From positions 1 through 20,875 of the forward strand of contig JBBQUQ010000061.1 of the NCBI GenBank assembly GCA_038212325.1: DNA of 20,875 nt, written 5' to 3'. Positions 6,926 to 13,897 of the stretch are shown here, in pieces (position 1 is the stretch's first letter; each line of letters opens with the position of its first letter). This stretch comes from CAIVAT01 sp038212325. GTDB lineage: Bacteria > Bacteroidota > Bacteroidia > Bacteroidales > FEN-979. A model generated the notes under the pieces. That model was not told the origin of the DNA. It was given only the letters and a program-made list of their open reading frames with translations, and searched no databases. The translations under genes and the position numbers were made by a program.

Positions 6926-7714
6926 ATGGAAACTAAAACATCAAAATTCAAAGTCAGGTTAGGAATGTTTGTCGCCGGAGGATTCTTACTCCTGATCGTC
7001 GGCATCTTCCTGATCGGAAAACAGAAGAATTTATTCAACCCGGTATTTGACCTTACGACGAAATTCCACAGCGTAAGCGGATTGCAGGTTGGCAACAAGA
7101 TCCGTTTTTCAGGCATCGATATCGGAACGGTGGATGATATCAGAATAATCAATGACTCAACCGTGCAGGTCGGCATGATCATTAAAAAGGATGTCCAGCA
7201 GTTTATCAAGACCGACTGCGAGGCAACGATCGGATCGGAAGGAATCATTGGCGACCGGGTGCTAATCATAAGCCAAGGCAGCAATGAGGCTAAGCCCGTG
7301 AAAAATAAACAGTTCATTTCCTCTGTAGAACCATCTGAAATGGATGCCATCATGGCAAGCATACAGGTAACGGCACTGAATGCCGAAATCATTACCGACC
7401 AGCTCGCCGAGATCATGATCAAGGTCAACAGCGGGAAAGGTACGCTTGGCAGGCTGATCCAGGATACGGCCATCGCAGCGAACCTCAGCGCGACCATGAT
7501 CAACATCAAAAGCAGTAGCAAAGGCCTGGATGAGAACATGAAGGCTGCAAGCCATAATTTTCTGTTAAAAGGATACTTCAAAGACAAGGCAGAAAAGGAG
7601 GAACAATTGAAAAAGGATAAGCTTAAAATGGAGAAAGCGGCCGCAAAACAGGCTGCAAAGGATGCGAAAGCTGAAGAAAAAAAGAGAGAAAAAGAGGAAA
7701 AAGAAAAAAAATAG
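6926..7714 (+). CDS. mlaD: MlaD-family MCE protein with charged C-terminal tail
   Basis: The 262-residue protein has an N-terminal signal anchor (residues about 10-32, LGMFVAGGFLLLIVGIFLIG). One MCE domain (about 40-125) carries the VSGLQVGNKIRFSGIDIGTV motif and ends at EGIIGDRVLIISQG. A helical region follows (IMASIQVTALNAEIITDQLA). The last about 55 residues are almost only Lys, Glu, Ala, Asp and Gln. MCE proteins form periplasmic hexameric rings that hold lipids for the MlaFE transporter. ATG at 6926 is chosen. An upstream TTG at 6902 overlapping the MlaF stop would add eight residues (KSSNHCQ) before the n-region and seems less likely. The polybasic/acidic tail is unusual for MlaD. Confidence 0.9.
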   Translation: METKTSKFKVRLGMFVAGGFLLLIVGIFLIGKQKNLFNPVFDLTTKFHSVSGLQVGNKIRFSGIDIGTVDDIRIINDSTVQVGMIIKKDVQQFIKTDCEATIGSEGIIGDRVLIISQGSNEAKPVKNKQFISSVEPSEMDAIMASIQVTALNAEIITDQLAEIMIKVNSGKGTLGRLIQDTAIAANLSATMINIKSSSKGLDENMKAASHNFLLKGYFKDKAEKEEQLKKDKLKMEKAAAKQAAKDAKAEEKKREKEEKEKK

Positions 7715-7766
7715 AAAACCAAATCCTTAGTAAATCATTTTTAAACCCCTTGTTAAATTGACAACA

Positions 7767-8240
7767 ATGAAAAAAGTACTTATTGCATTGGATTATAATC
7801 CTTCCGCTAAAATAGTAGCAGAGAAGGGCTACGCACTGGCAAAAGCGATGAACTCCGAAGTGATCCTTCTACACGTTATCGCTGATGCAACCTATTACTC
7901 CTCGCTCGAATATTCACCGATCATGGGATTTGCCGGTTACAGCAATGCCAGTTTTTCCCAGATCGTCCATTCCGGCGGACTTGAAAAGGCATCACAATAT
8001 TTTTTAGATCAATTCAAACTTCACTTGGGTGATACAGCCATCCGTACCTATGTGGAAAAGGGCGATTTTGCTGAGATCATTCTGAAGACCGCCAAAAATC
8101 AGCATGCCGAATTAATCGTAATGGGCTCCCACAGCCGGCGGTGGCTGGAGCAGATCTTGCTGGGGAGCGTGACGGAAAAAGTGCTGCAACAAACGAAAAC
8201 ACCGCTGTTTATCATCCCGATCAAGGAACCCAATTCCTAA
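7767..8240 (+). CDS. Universal stress protein (UspA family)
   Basis: A single 157-residue Usp domain: beta-1 with the nucleotide Asp (MKKVLIALDYNPSA), HVIAD in the second strand, and a C-terminal nucleotide-binding loop MGSHSRRWLEQILLGSVTEK. The usual G-x2-G-x9-G-(S/T) motif is altered at the second Gly (Ser), but the final GS and the LLGSVxEKVL helix are intact, so ATP binding is plausible. ATG at 7767 is used; the TTG nine bases upstream is not needed. It lies 52 bp after mlaD and 13 bp before the GH130 gene, suggesting one stress-related transcript. Usp proteins are cytoplasmic and modulate tolerance to starvation, oxidants or low oxygen. Confidence 0.9.
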   Translation: MKKVLIALDYNPSAKIVAEKGYALAKAMNSEVILLHVIADATYYSSLEYSPIMGFAGYSNASFSQIVHSGGLEKASQYFLDQFKLHLGDTAIRTYVEKGDFAEIILKTAKNQHAELIVMGSHSRRWLEQILLGSVTEKVLQQTKTPLFIIPIKEPNS

Positions 8241-8253
8241 GAAAAGCGTAAAA

Positions 8254-9300
8254 ATGATAGAAGTTAAGAAAGAGGGTATGATATTAGAGAAGACCGGTCT
8301 GAAATTTGAGAACGAAGGCGTACTGAATCCTGCAGCAATAAAGGAGGGAGACAACGTTCACCTGTTTTACAGGGCGGTGCAGAAAGGCAACCATTCCACC
8401 ATCGGCTATTGCAGGCTTGACGGACCGCTTACGGTTGGAAAAAGGTGGAAAAAGCCGATCATCATACCTGAATTCGAATATGAGACCCATGGGGTTGAAG
8501 ACGCACGGATCGTAAAGATCGACGATCTTTATTACCTGTCGTATACTGCATATGACGGGATCAATGCCCGCGGGGCATTGGCCACATCAAAGGATCTAAG
8601 GCATTTTAAGAAACGGGGAATCATTGTGCCTCCCATCACCTATGCTGAATTTGTTTCGCTTTGTGAATCCGCAGGCAAAGTCGACGAACGCTACTACCGT
8701 AATCATAAGTTTTACTACCAGGATGCCGACCCCGAGAAAAAGATCGAATTATGGGATAAGAATGTGATCTTCTTTCCCAGGCGGATCAAGGGCAAGCTGG
8801 TGTTCCTTCACCGGATCAGGCCTGGAATTCAAATTGTTGCTGTTGATAAGATCAAGGACCTTACCCATAAATTCTGGGAAAAGTATTTTCTGCACCTGGA
8901 GGAACACATCGTCATGGACCCTCTTTATTCGCATGAGTCAAGCTACATTGGCGGGGGATGTCCGCCGATCGAGACACCGCATGGCTGGCTGCTGATTTAC
9001 CATGGAGCGGAAGAAATCAACAACGGGATCGTTTACTCTGCCTGTGCAGCAGCTTTGCTTGACCTGGAACATCCTTCCAAAGTGATTGCCCGGTTACCTT
9101 ACGCCCTGTTTTCGCCTGAATACGAATGGGAGAAACGGGGAGAAGTGAACAATGTGGTGTTCCCCACCGGGACTGCATTGTTTGACGACACGTTATTCAT
9201 TTATTACGGGGCTGCCGACGAACGCATTGCGGTCGCCTCGCTTAGTTTATCTGCTTTACTAGAAGAATTGCTTACAAATGCCAGGAACGATGCAAAATAG
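8254..9300 (+). CDS. GH130 family glycoside phosphorylase
   Basis: The 348-residue protein has a five-bladed propeller-type pattern. Recognisable GH130 elements are NPAAIKEGDNVHLFYRA near residue 24, HGVEDARIVKIDDLYYLSYT around residues 77-97 with the catalytic Asp in VEDAR, and GGGCPPIETPHGWLLIYHGA around 232-251 with the conserved His. It has no signal peptide, so it is cytoplasmic. GH130 enzymes mostly reversibly phosphorolyse beta-mannosides to mannose 1-phosphate; which linkage is cleaved here cannot be read. The gene is not near SusC/SusD or other glycan-import genes. It overlaps the next glycosyltransferase gene by 23 bp, so the two enzymes probably act on the same glycan or osmolyte. 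Confidence 0.9.
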   Translation: MIEVKKEGMILEKTGLKFENEGVLNPAAIKEGDNVHLFYRAVQKGNHSTIGYCRLDGPLTVGKRWKKPIIIPEFEYETHGVEDARIVKIDDLYYLSYTAYDGINARGALATSKDLRHFKKRGIIVPPITYAEFVSLCESAGKVDERYYRNHKFYYQDADPEKKIELWDKNVIFFPRRIKGKLVFLHRIRPGIQIVAVDKIKDLTHKFWEKYFLHLEEHIVMDPLYSHESSYIGGGCPPIETPHGWLLIYHGAEEINNGIVYSACAAALLDLEHPSKVIARLPYALFSPEYEWEKRGEVNNVVFPTGTALFDDTLFIYYGAADERIAVASLSLSALLEELLTNARNDAK

Positions 9301-11644
9301 AAACAATTTCATGGACATGCCACAGGTACTGTTCATCACCTCCTATCCGCCCAGGGAATGCGGCATTGCAACATATTCCCAGGACCTGATCAGCACACTT
9401 GACAATAAATTCGGAACATCCTTTTCCATCAAGGTCTGTGCCCTTGAATCGGGACCCGGGGCATATACCTATCCCGATGAAGTGGAGTATATCCTCGACA
9501 CATCCAGTTCGCCGGAATACCTGAAGATGGCCGGGGAGATCAACCAAAACGACCATGTTAAACTTGTTGTGCTCCAGCACGAGTTTGGATTTTTCCACCA
9601 TCATGAAGGGGACCTGCTCAAGTTATTATATGAACTGAATAAGCCGGTTGTCATTGTGTTTCATACGGTGTTACCCCATCCTGACGAGCGATTGCGCAAA
9701 AAAGTGCAGCATATCACCACCGCCTGCGGGGCGATCGTGGTCATGACCCATCGTTCGGCTCAGATCCTCGAGGAGGATTATGAGGTTCCCGCGGAAAAAA
9801 TTTCGGTGATCGCCCATGGCACCCACCTGGTGCAGCATTTAAGTGAAACATACCTGAAAGAAAAGTACGGGCTGGCCGGAAGAAAGGTTCTGACAACGTT
9901 TGGTCTTTTAAGTTCCGGCAAAAGCATTGAAACCACCCTCGACGCCTTGCCTTCCATTATCAAGACAAGTCCTGATATCGTGTTCCTTGTTATCGGGAAG
10001 ACCCATCCCGAGGTGGTGAAAAATGAAGGAGAAAATTACCGGGACATGTTAGAAAAGCGCGTAACAGACCTGGCTATCCAGGATCATGTCGTCTTTATCA
10101 ACCAGTACCTGGCATTGCCGGAGTTGCTCGAATACCTGCAGCTGACCGATATTTACCTGTTTACCTCCAGTGATCCGAACCAGGCGGTAAGTGGTACCTT
10201 CGCCTATGCAATGAGTTGTGGCTGCCCGATCATTTCCACCCCAATTCCTCATGCAAAGGAAGTTTTAACCACCGACACCGGGATCATTATTGATTTCCGG
10301 AATTCGCAGCAGCTGGCCGACGCCGTTAACAAACTGCTTGGCGATGACCCGTTGCGAAGGAACATCGGATCCAATACGTTGCAAAAGATTGTTGCAACGG
10401 CCTGGGAAAATTCTGCTGTTGCACACGCGATGCTGCTGGAAAGGATGGCTGGCAAAAAGATCCCCCTCCGCTATGACCTGCCGCCCATCAAACTCGATCA
10501 CATTGAGAAGATGACAACCGGGTTCGGGATGATACAGTTCTCAAAGATCAACCAGCCTGATATCGAATCGGGTTACACGCTGGATGACAACGCACGAGCG
10601 CTGATTGCCCTGTGCATGCATTACGAACTAACTGGTGATGAAAGCGATGTGCTGTACATGCAGACCTACCTGAATTTTATCAAATACTGCCTGGAACCGG
10701 AAGGTGATTTCCTGAATTATGTTGACAAGGAGATGAATTTCACATCACAGAATGAGGTAAACCTCGACGATGCCAATGGCAGGGCGATATGGGCGCTGGG
10801 GTATGTCATATCAAGGAAACCGATGCTGCCTGCAACCATGGTATTAAAAGCCGGCTCGATCATGAAAACAGCATTGGTCCGTGCTGAGAACATGCATTCA
10901 ACCCGGGCTATGGCTTTTGTGATCAAAGGGCTGTATTATAGTCACAGCACACTGAACAATCCCGGGAACCTCATCCTTTTCAACACACTCGCCAAACGGC
11001 TGGTGCAGATGTACAGACATGAATCGGACGAAGGATGGGAGTGGTTTGAAAGTTATCTCACCTATGCCAACAGCATCTTGCCCGAGGCCATGCTATACGC
11101 CTGGTTGCTTACCGATGAACCGGTTTATAAAGATATCGCCATAGCGTCGCTGAATTTCCTGTTGTCGCAAATCTTTAATGAGAATGGGATTGAGGTCATC
11201 TCAAATAAAAATTGGCTGAAAAAGGGCGAAAAAGCCGGGTATTTTGGCGAACAACCCATTGATGTGGCCTATACAGTCATGACCCTGGGTAAATTTTACG
11301 ATGTGTTCGGTGATGAGGAGTATCTTAAAAAGCTTGTCATCGCTTTCAACTGGTTTTCAGGCCAAAACCGACTTCACCAGGTTATTTATAATCCCTGTAC
11401 CGGGGGATGCTACGACGGGCTGGAGGAGAGCCACGTAAACCTGAACCAGGGCGCAGAATCTACGATAAGCTACCTGATGGCAAGGCTGACCATTCAAATG
11501 TACCAGGTTTCTGAGCGCCATCGTGAGTTCCGGATGCGGAATCATTACAACACGAAAACGAAACACAGGGAACTGGTTTATTCCAGCAATGCATTGCCCC
11601 GTGCTTTAGCACAGGGTATCAGGGTTCTACAACCGGGGCTTTAG
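9278..11644 (+). CDS. Two-domain protein: GT4 glycosyltransferase plus alpha/alpha-toroid domain
   Basis: A long 788-residue protein. Residues about 14-400 form a GT-B glycosyltransferase of family 4 type: PQVLFITSYPPRECGIATYS, LQHEFGFFHHHEGD, FHTVLPHP, a C-terminal Rossmann half with GLLSSGKSIETTLDALP, and the nucleotide-sugar region SDPNQAVSGTFAYAMSCGCP (acidic/Ser variant of EGFGLxxxEA). Residues about 420-788 are all-helical with repeated motifs (YTLDDNARALIALCMHYE, LDDANGRAIWALGYVISRKP, WEWFESYLTYANSILPEAML, GGCYDGLEESHVNLNQGAES) resembling the (alpha/alpha)6 barrels of glycoside-processing enzymes. The start is uncertain: ATGs at 9278, 9290 and 9311 all precede the fold. It overlaps the GH130 gene by 23 bp. 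Donor and acceptor are unknown. Confidence 0.85.
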   Translation: MPGTMQNRNNFMDMPQVLFITSYPPRECGIATYSQDLISTLDNKFGTSFSIKVCALESGPGAYTYPDEVEYILDTSSSPEYLKMAGEINQNDHVKLVVLQHEFGFFHHHEGDLLKLLYELNKPVVIVFHTVLPHPDERLRKKVQHITTACGAIVVMTHRSAQILEEDYEVPAEKISVIAHGTHLVQHLSETYLKEKYGLAGRKVLTTFGLLSSGKSIETTLDALPSIIKTSPDIVFLVIGKTHPEVVKNEGENYRDMLEKRVTDLAIQDHVVFINQYLALPELLEYLQLTDIYLFTSSDPNQAVSGTFAYAMSCGCPIISTPIPHAKEVLTTDTGIIIDFRNSQQLADAVNKLLGDDPLRRNIGSNTLQKIVATAWENSAVAHAMLLERMAGKKIPLRYDLPPIKLDHIEKMTTGFGMIQFSKINQPDIESGYTLDDNARALIALCMHYELTGDESDVLYMQTYLNFIKYCLEPEGDFLNYVDKEMNFTSQNEVNLDDANGRAIWALGYVISRKPMLPATMVLKAGSIMKTALVRAENMHSTRAMAFVIKGLYYSHSTLNNPGNLILFNTLAKRLVQMYRHESDEGWEWFESYLTYANSILPEAMLYAWLLTDEPVYKDIAIASLNFLLSQIFNENGIEVISNKNWLKKGEKAGYFGEQPIDVAYTVMTLGKFYDVFGDEEYLKKLVIAFNWFSGQNRLHQVIYNPCTGGCYDGLEESHVNLNQGAESTISYLMARLTIQMYQVSERHREFRMRNHYNTKTKHRELVYSSNALPRALAQGIRVLQPGL

Positions 11645-11648
11645 CCCC
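11601..11648. other. Two small hairpins with identical TTTA loops at the 3' end of the GT gene
   Basis: GTGC-TTTA-GCAC (11601-11612) and GGGGC-TTTA-GCCCC (11635-11648) are perfect short stems. The second spans the TAG stop (11642-11644). There is no T-tract, so neither is a standard terminator. They may be chance, or mRNA end or processing structures. Confidence 0.35.
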
Positions 11649-11735
11649 ATAGTGAGACCTTAGTAACCATTGTGAAGAGAGAACAGCGAATGGTGAAGAT
11701 TATTAAGGATCAGGTGTTTATAACAAATCATAAAC

Positions 11736-12626
11736 ATGTTTATCGATTATTACAAGGTTCTGGGAATAGATAAAAAGGCTACGCCGAAGGAGATCAAATC
11801 CGCCTATCGGAAAATGGCCAGAAAACTGCATCCAGATCTGAACCCGAATGACAAGGACGCCAAGCGGCAGTTCCAGGAGATCAATGAAGCGAATGAAGTG
11901 CTGAGCGATCCTGAAAAACGATCAAAATACGACCAGTTTGGGAAAGACTGGCAACATGCCGGGGCGCCCCAACAACAGGGCCAGTACCGTGAACGGCCCC
12001 AAAGTTCGGGCCGGCAGGGGTTTTCCGGCACGCAGTACGAAGGAGATTTTTCCGATTTCTTTGAATCCCTTTTCGGAGGAACAGGAGGTTCTGGCAGGGG
12101 AAGGCAGGCAAAATACAGGGGAGAAGATTATAGTGCTTCATTGCAGCTTGAACTCAAAGATGTTCTCGAAACCCGGAAGCAGACCCTGACCGTGAACGGC
12201 CATAAGATCAGGATCACCATCCCTGCCGGCATTGAGAACGGCCAGACCATCAAAGTCGCCGGATACGGAGGCCAGGGGGTGAATGGCGGCCCAAACGCGG
12301 ACCTGTATATCACCTTCTCCATCGCCGATCACCCGGGGTTCAAACGGATGGGCAACGATCTGTATGCCAAGGCCGACCTGAACCTGTATACAGCTATTCT
12401 GGGCGGGGAGATCACCATCGAAACCCTCGACGGCAAGGTGAAAATGAAAGTTGCCCCCGAAACCCGGAATGGAACAAAGGTCAAGTTAAAAGGCAAGGGG
12501 CTCCCCGTTTACAAAAATGATGGCCGATCGGGCGATCTCTATGTGACATATACCATATTGATCCCTACAAAACTGAACGAAAGGCAAAAGTCCCTGTTTA
12601 CCGAATTGTCAAAGATCCAATCTTAA
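11736..12626 (+). CDS. cbpA: CbpA-type J-domain co-chaperone
   Basis: A 296-residue protein. The J domain (residues 1-70) contains the DnaK-stimulating HPD at 32-34 and FGKDW at its end. A Gly/Phe/Gln-rich linker follows (about 75-130, including SDFFESLFGGTGGSGRG). Two substrate-binding beta domains follow (about 135-290: EDYSASLQLELKDVLETRKQ, then IPAGIENGQTIKVAGYGGQG and DLYVTYTILIP). No CxxCxGxG zinc-finger repeats are present, which separates it from DnaJ and fits CbpA. It would recruit DnaK and may bind curved DNA. The CbpM partner follows 10 bp downstream, the classical pairing. The 91 bp upstream of the start shows no clear promoter. Confidence 0.93.
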   Translation: MFIDYYKVLGIDKKATPKEIKSAYRKMARKLHPDLNPNDKDAKRQFQEINEANEVLSDPEKRSKYDQFGKDWQHAGAPQQQGQYRERPQSSGRQGFSGTQYEGDFSDFFESLFGGTGGSGRGRQAKYRGEDYSASLQLELKDVLETRKQTLTVNGHKIRITIPAGIENGQTIKVAGYGGQGVNGGPNADLYITFSIADHPGFKRMGNDLYAKADLNLYTAILGGEITIETLDGKVKMKVAPETRNGTKVKLKGKGLPVYKNDGRSGDLYVTYTILIPTKLNERQKSLFTELSKIQS

Positions 12627-12636
12627 AAATCAGCAC

Positions 12637-12939
12637 ATGCATAAGGAGGATTTAATACCTGCCCATGAATTCTGTTCAGGTCATAACATTGAGATCTCAT
12701 TTATCAGTTCACTGAAGGAAACGGGGCTGATCGAGGTCACGACGGTCACCGAAACGGAATTCATCCCGGCAAGCCAGCTCCGGCAACTGGAGAAGATCGT
12801 GCGGCTTTACCACGAGCTTGACATTAACCTGGAAGGGATCGAAGCGATCATCCACCTGCTGAACCGGGTGACTGACATGCAGGATCAAATAACTGCGCTA
12901 AATAACAGGCTCCGCAGGTATGAGTCGGGCGATCTGTAA
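12637..12939 (+). CDS. cbpM: CbpM-family chaperone modulator
   Basis: This 100-residue protein has a MerR-like helix-turn-helix core and a C-terminal coiled coil. The first 50 residues hold HKEDLIPAHEFCSGHNIEIS and SSLKETGLIEV; residues 54-80 contain FIPASQLRQLEKIVRLYHEL and DINLEGIEAIIHLLNRV; the end (MQDQITALNNRLRRYE) is a coiled coil. These match CbpM, which binds the J domain of CbpA and blocks its interaction with DnaK. Its place 10 bp after cbpA supports the call. It is the last plus-strand gene before the convergent Crp/Fnr gene. Confidence 0.9.
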   Translation: MHKEDLIPAHEFCSGHNIEISFISSLKETGLIEVTTVTETEFIPASQLRQLEKIVRLYHELDINLEGIEAIIHLLNRVTDMQDQITALNNRLRRYESGDL

Positions 12940-12970
12940 TTTTAACATTGATGTTTCCATGATCATCCGC

Positions 12971-12989
12971 GAAAAGCGGGAAAACCGCT
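12971..12989 (-). terminator. Possible minus-strand terminator after the Crp/Fnr gene
   Basis: Read on the minus strand, AGCGG-TTTTC-CCGCT is followed by TTTTC. That is a 5-bp GC-rich stem and a short T-tract 32 bp beyond the regulator's stop. The stem is short, so efficiency is doubtful. Confidence 0.4.
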
Positions 12990-12998
12990 CATCATTCC

Positions 12999-13036
12999 CA
13001 GTGAGAGCCTGAAATAATTATCAACCGGTCTCACTG
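12999..13036. repeat. Imperfect inverted repeat at the convergent gene ends
   Basis: CAGTGAGAGCC (12999-13009) pairs with GGTCTCACTG (13027-13036) with one bulge across a 17-nt AT-rich loop. The right arm overlaps the last codons of the minus-strand regulator. It could end plus-strand transcription after cbpM, but there is no T-tract. Confidence 0.35.
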
Positions 13037-13716
13037 ATCCGTTTCAGGCGGTCGTAATCGAGCATTTTAAAATTTTTTCCCTCCATTTGAATCAAACCTT
13101 CATCATTGAATTTCTTCAGCATCCTGATAACCGTTTCCGGGCTCATGCCCGACAATTCGGCCAGCTCTTTGCGGGACAACGGCAATTCGAATGCGTGATT
13201 CATAAAGATCCGGTCGGAAAGGCAAAGAAGGATGTCGGCGAGCCTGCCATATGATTGCTTGTGGGTAAGGCAAAAAAACCGGCCATTGATCTGTACGCTG
13301 TTGGCGCCGAAAATATTGATAACCTCCTGGGCGAAAGCGGGATTCTGACCCAGCAACTGCTTGAAGAACCTTATGTCGATCTGCTTGATTTCAGAATCCA
13401 CATAGGCCATGGATGAATATTGGTAAGTATTGTTCACCGCATTGACTGACGAAAGTCCGAGCATGTTCCCGTCGGGAATAATTTTGAGCACCAGGGTATT
13501 AACTCCATCGTCGAGATATACTTTTGCCAGGCCCCTCTCCATATACATGATATGAGAGGCGAATGACCCCTGCTTGCAGATGATTTCTCCCTTTTTATAT
13601 TTTACCTTCACGGAGTTAATCTCCATCAGGCCCTTTTCATCTTCCGTCAGCAATTCAAAGCACCTGCAATGGTGCGGACTGATGGTGCAACCTGAGAATT
13701 GATCTTTTTTAGCCAT
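13021..13716 (-). CDS. Crp/Fnr-family transcriptional regulator
   Basis: With ATG at 13716 the protein has 231 residues. A cNMP-binding-type beta-roll (about 30-115, with KYKKGEIICKQGSFASHIMY and PDGNMLGLSS) is followed by a dimer helix (about 118-150). A winged helix follows with ELPLSRKELAELSGMSPETV and IRMLKKFNDEGLI. The recognition helix keeps the Glu and Arg (ETVIR) that contact TGA half-sites in Crp and Fnr. The N-terminus has three close cysteines, C10, C17 and C19 (GCTISPHHCRC), with others later, so an iron-sulphur or thiol redox sensor is possible but not proven. The upstream start at 13740 is rejected because the likely promoter (13738-13745) would place it before the transcript start. 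The gene is divergent from the multihaem gene. Confidence 0.9.
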   Translation of the reverse strand: MAKKDQFSGCTISPHHCRCFELLTEDEKGLMEINSVKVKYKKGEIICKQGSFASHIMYMERGLAKVYLDDGVNTLVLKIIPDGNMLGLSSVNAVNNTYQYSSMAYVDSEIKQIDIRFFKQLLGQNPAFAQEVINIFGANSVQINGRFFCLTHKQSYGRLADILLCLSDRIFMNHAFELPLSRKELAELSGMSPETVIRMLKKFNDEGLIQMEGKNFKMLDYDRLKRISETG

Positions 13717-13737
13717 TCGTGATCCTACGTAAAAAGG

Positions 13738-13745
13738 CAAATATA
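13738..13745 (-). promoter_or_regulatory. Bacteroidota -7 promoter element for the Crp/Fnr gene
   Basis: The minus strand reads TATATTTG, an exact match to TAnnTTTG. Transcription would begin near 13731-13734, about 17 bp before the ATG at 13716, which decides that start over 13740. Confidence 0.6.
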
Positions 13746-13765
13746 CGAATTAATCATGAATAAAG

Positions 13766-13779
13766 ATGATACAGATCAT
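13766..13779. promoter_or_regulatory. Crp/Fnr-type operator palindrome
   Basis: ATGAT-ACAG-ATCAT is a perfect palindrome with the TGA-N6-TCA spacing used by Crp and Fnr proteins (Fnr consensus TTGAT-N4-ATCAA). Its centre (13772.5) is about 40 bp upstream of the predicted start of the regulator transcript, the class II activator position. It is about 125 bp upstream of the multihaem gene. Binding by the adjacent regulator is an inference. Confidence 0.5.
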
Positions 13780-13897
13780 GTTTGAACCTGTTAAGGAGCT
13801 GTCGTTTCAAGTGGTCATGACATCTCCGGTTCGTGTGATGTTCAGGATAATACTGCAATCTTTACAGGTAGAAAATTCTTGAAAATTGATATTGATT

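Noticed and set aside
6916..7722. Long minus-strand open frame (268 codons) opposite mlaD
   Set aside because: Its Phe/Ser/Leu-rich translation is the mirror of the Lys/Glu-rich MlaD tail; the plus-strand MCE domain and operon overlap are convincing.
13814..13821. GTCATGAC palindrome in the divergent promoter region
   Set aside because: Only 8 bp, no spacer and no match to a known operator geometry; likely chance next to the better TGA-N6-TCA site.
13886..13897. FNR-like TTGAT half-sites just upstream of the cytochrome start
   Set aside because: TTGATATTGATT has direct, not inverted, half-sites and does not fit TTGAT-N4-ATCAA.
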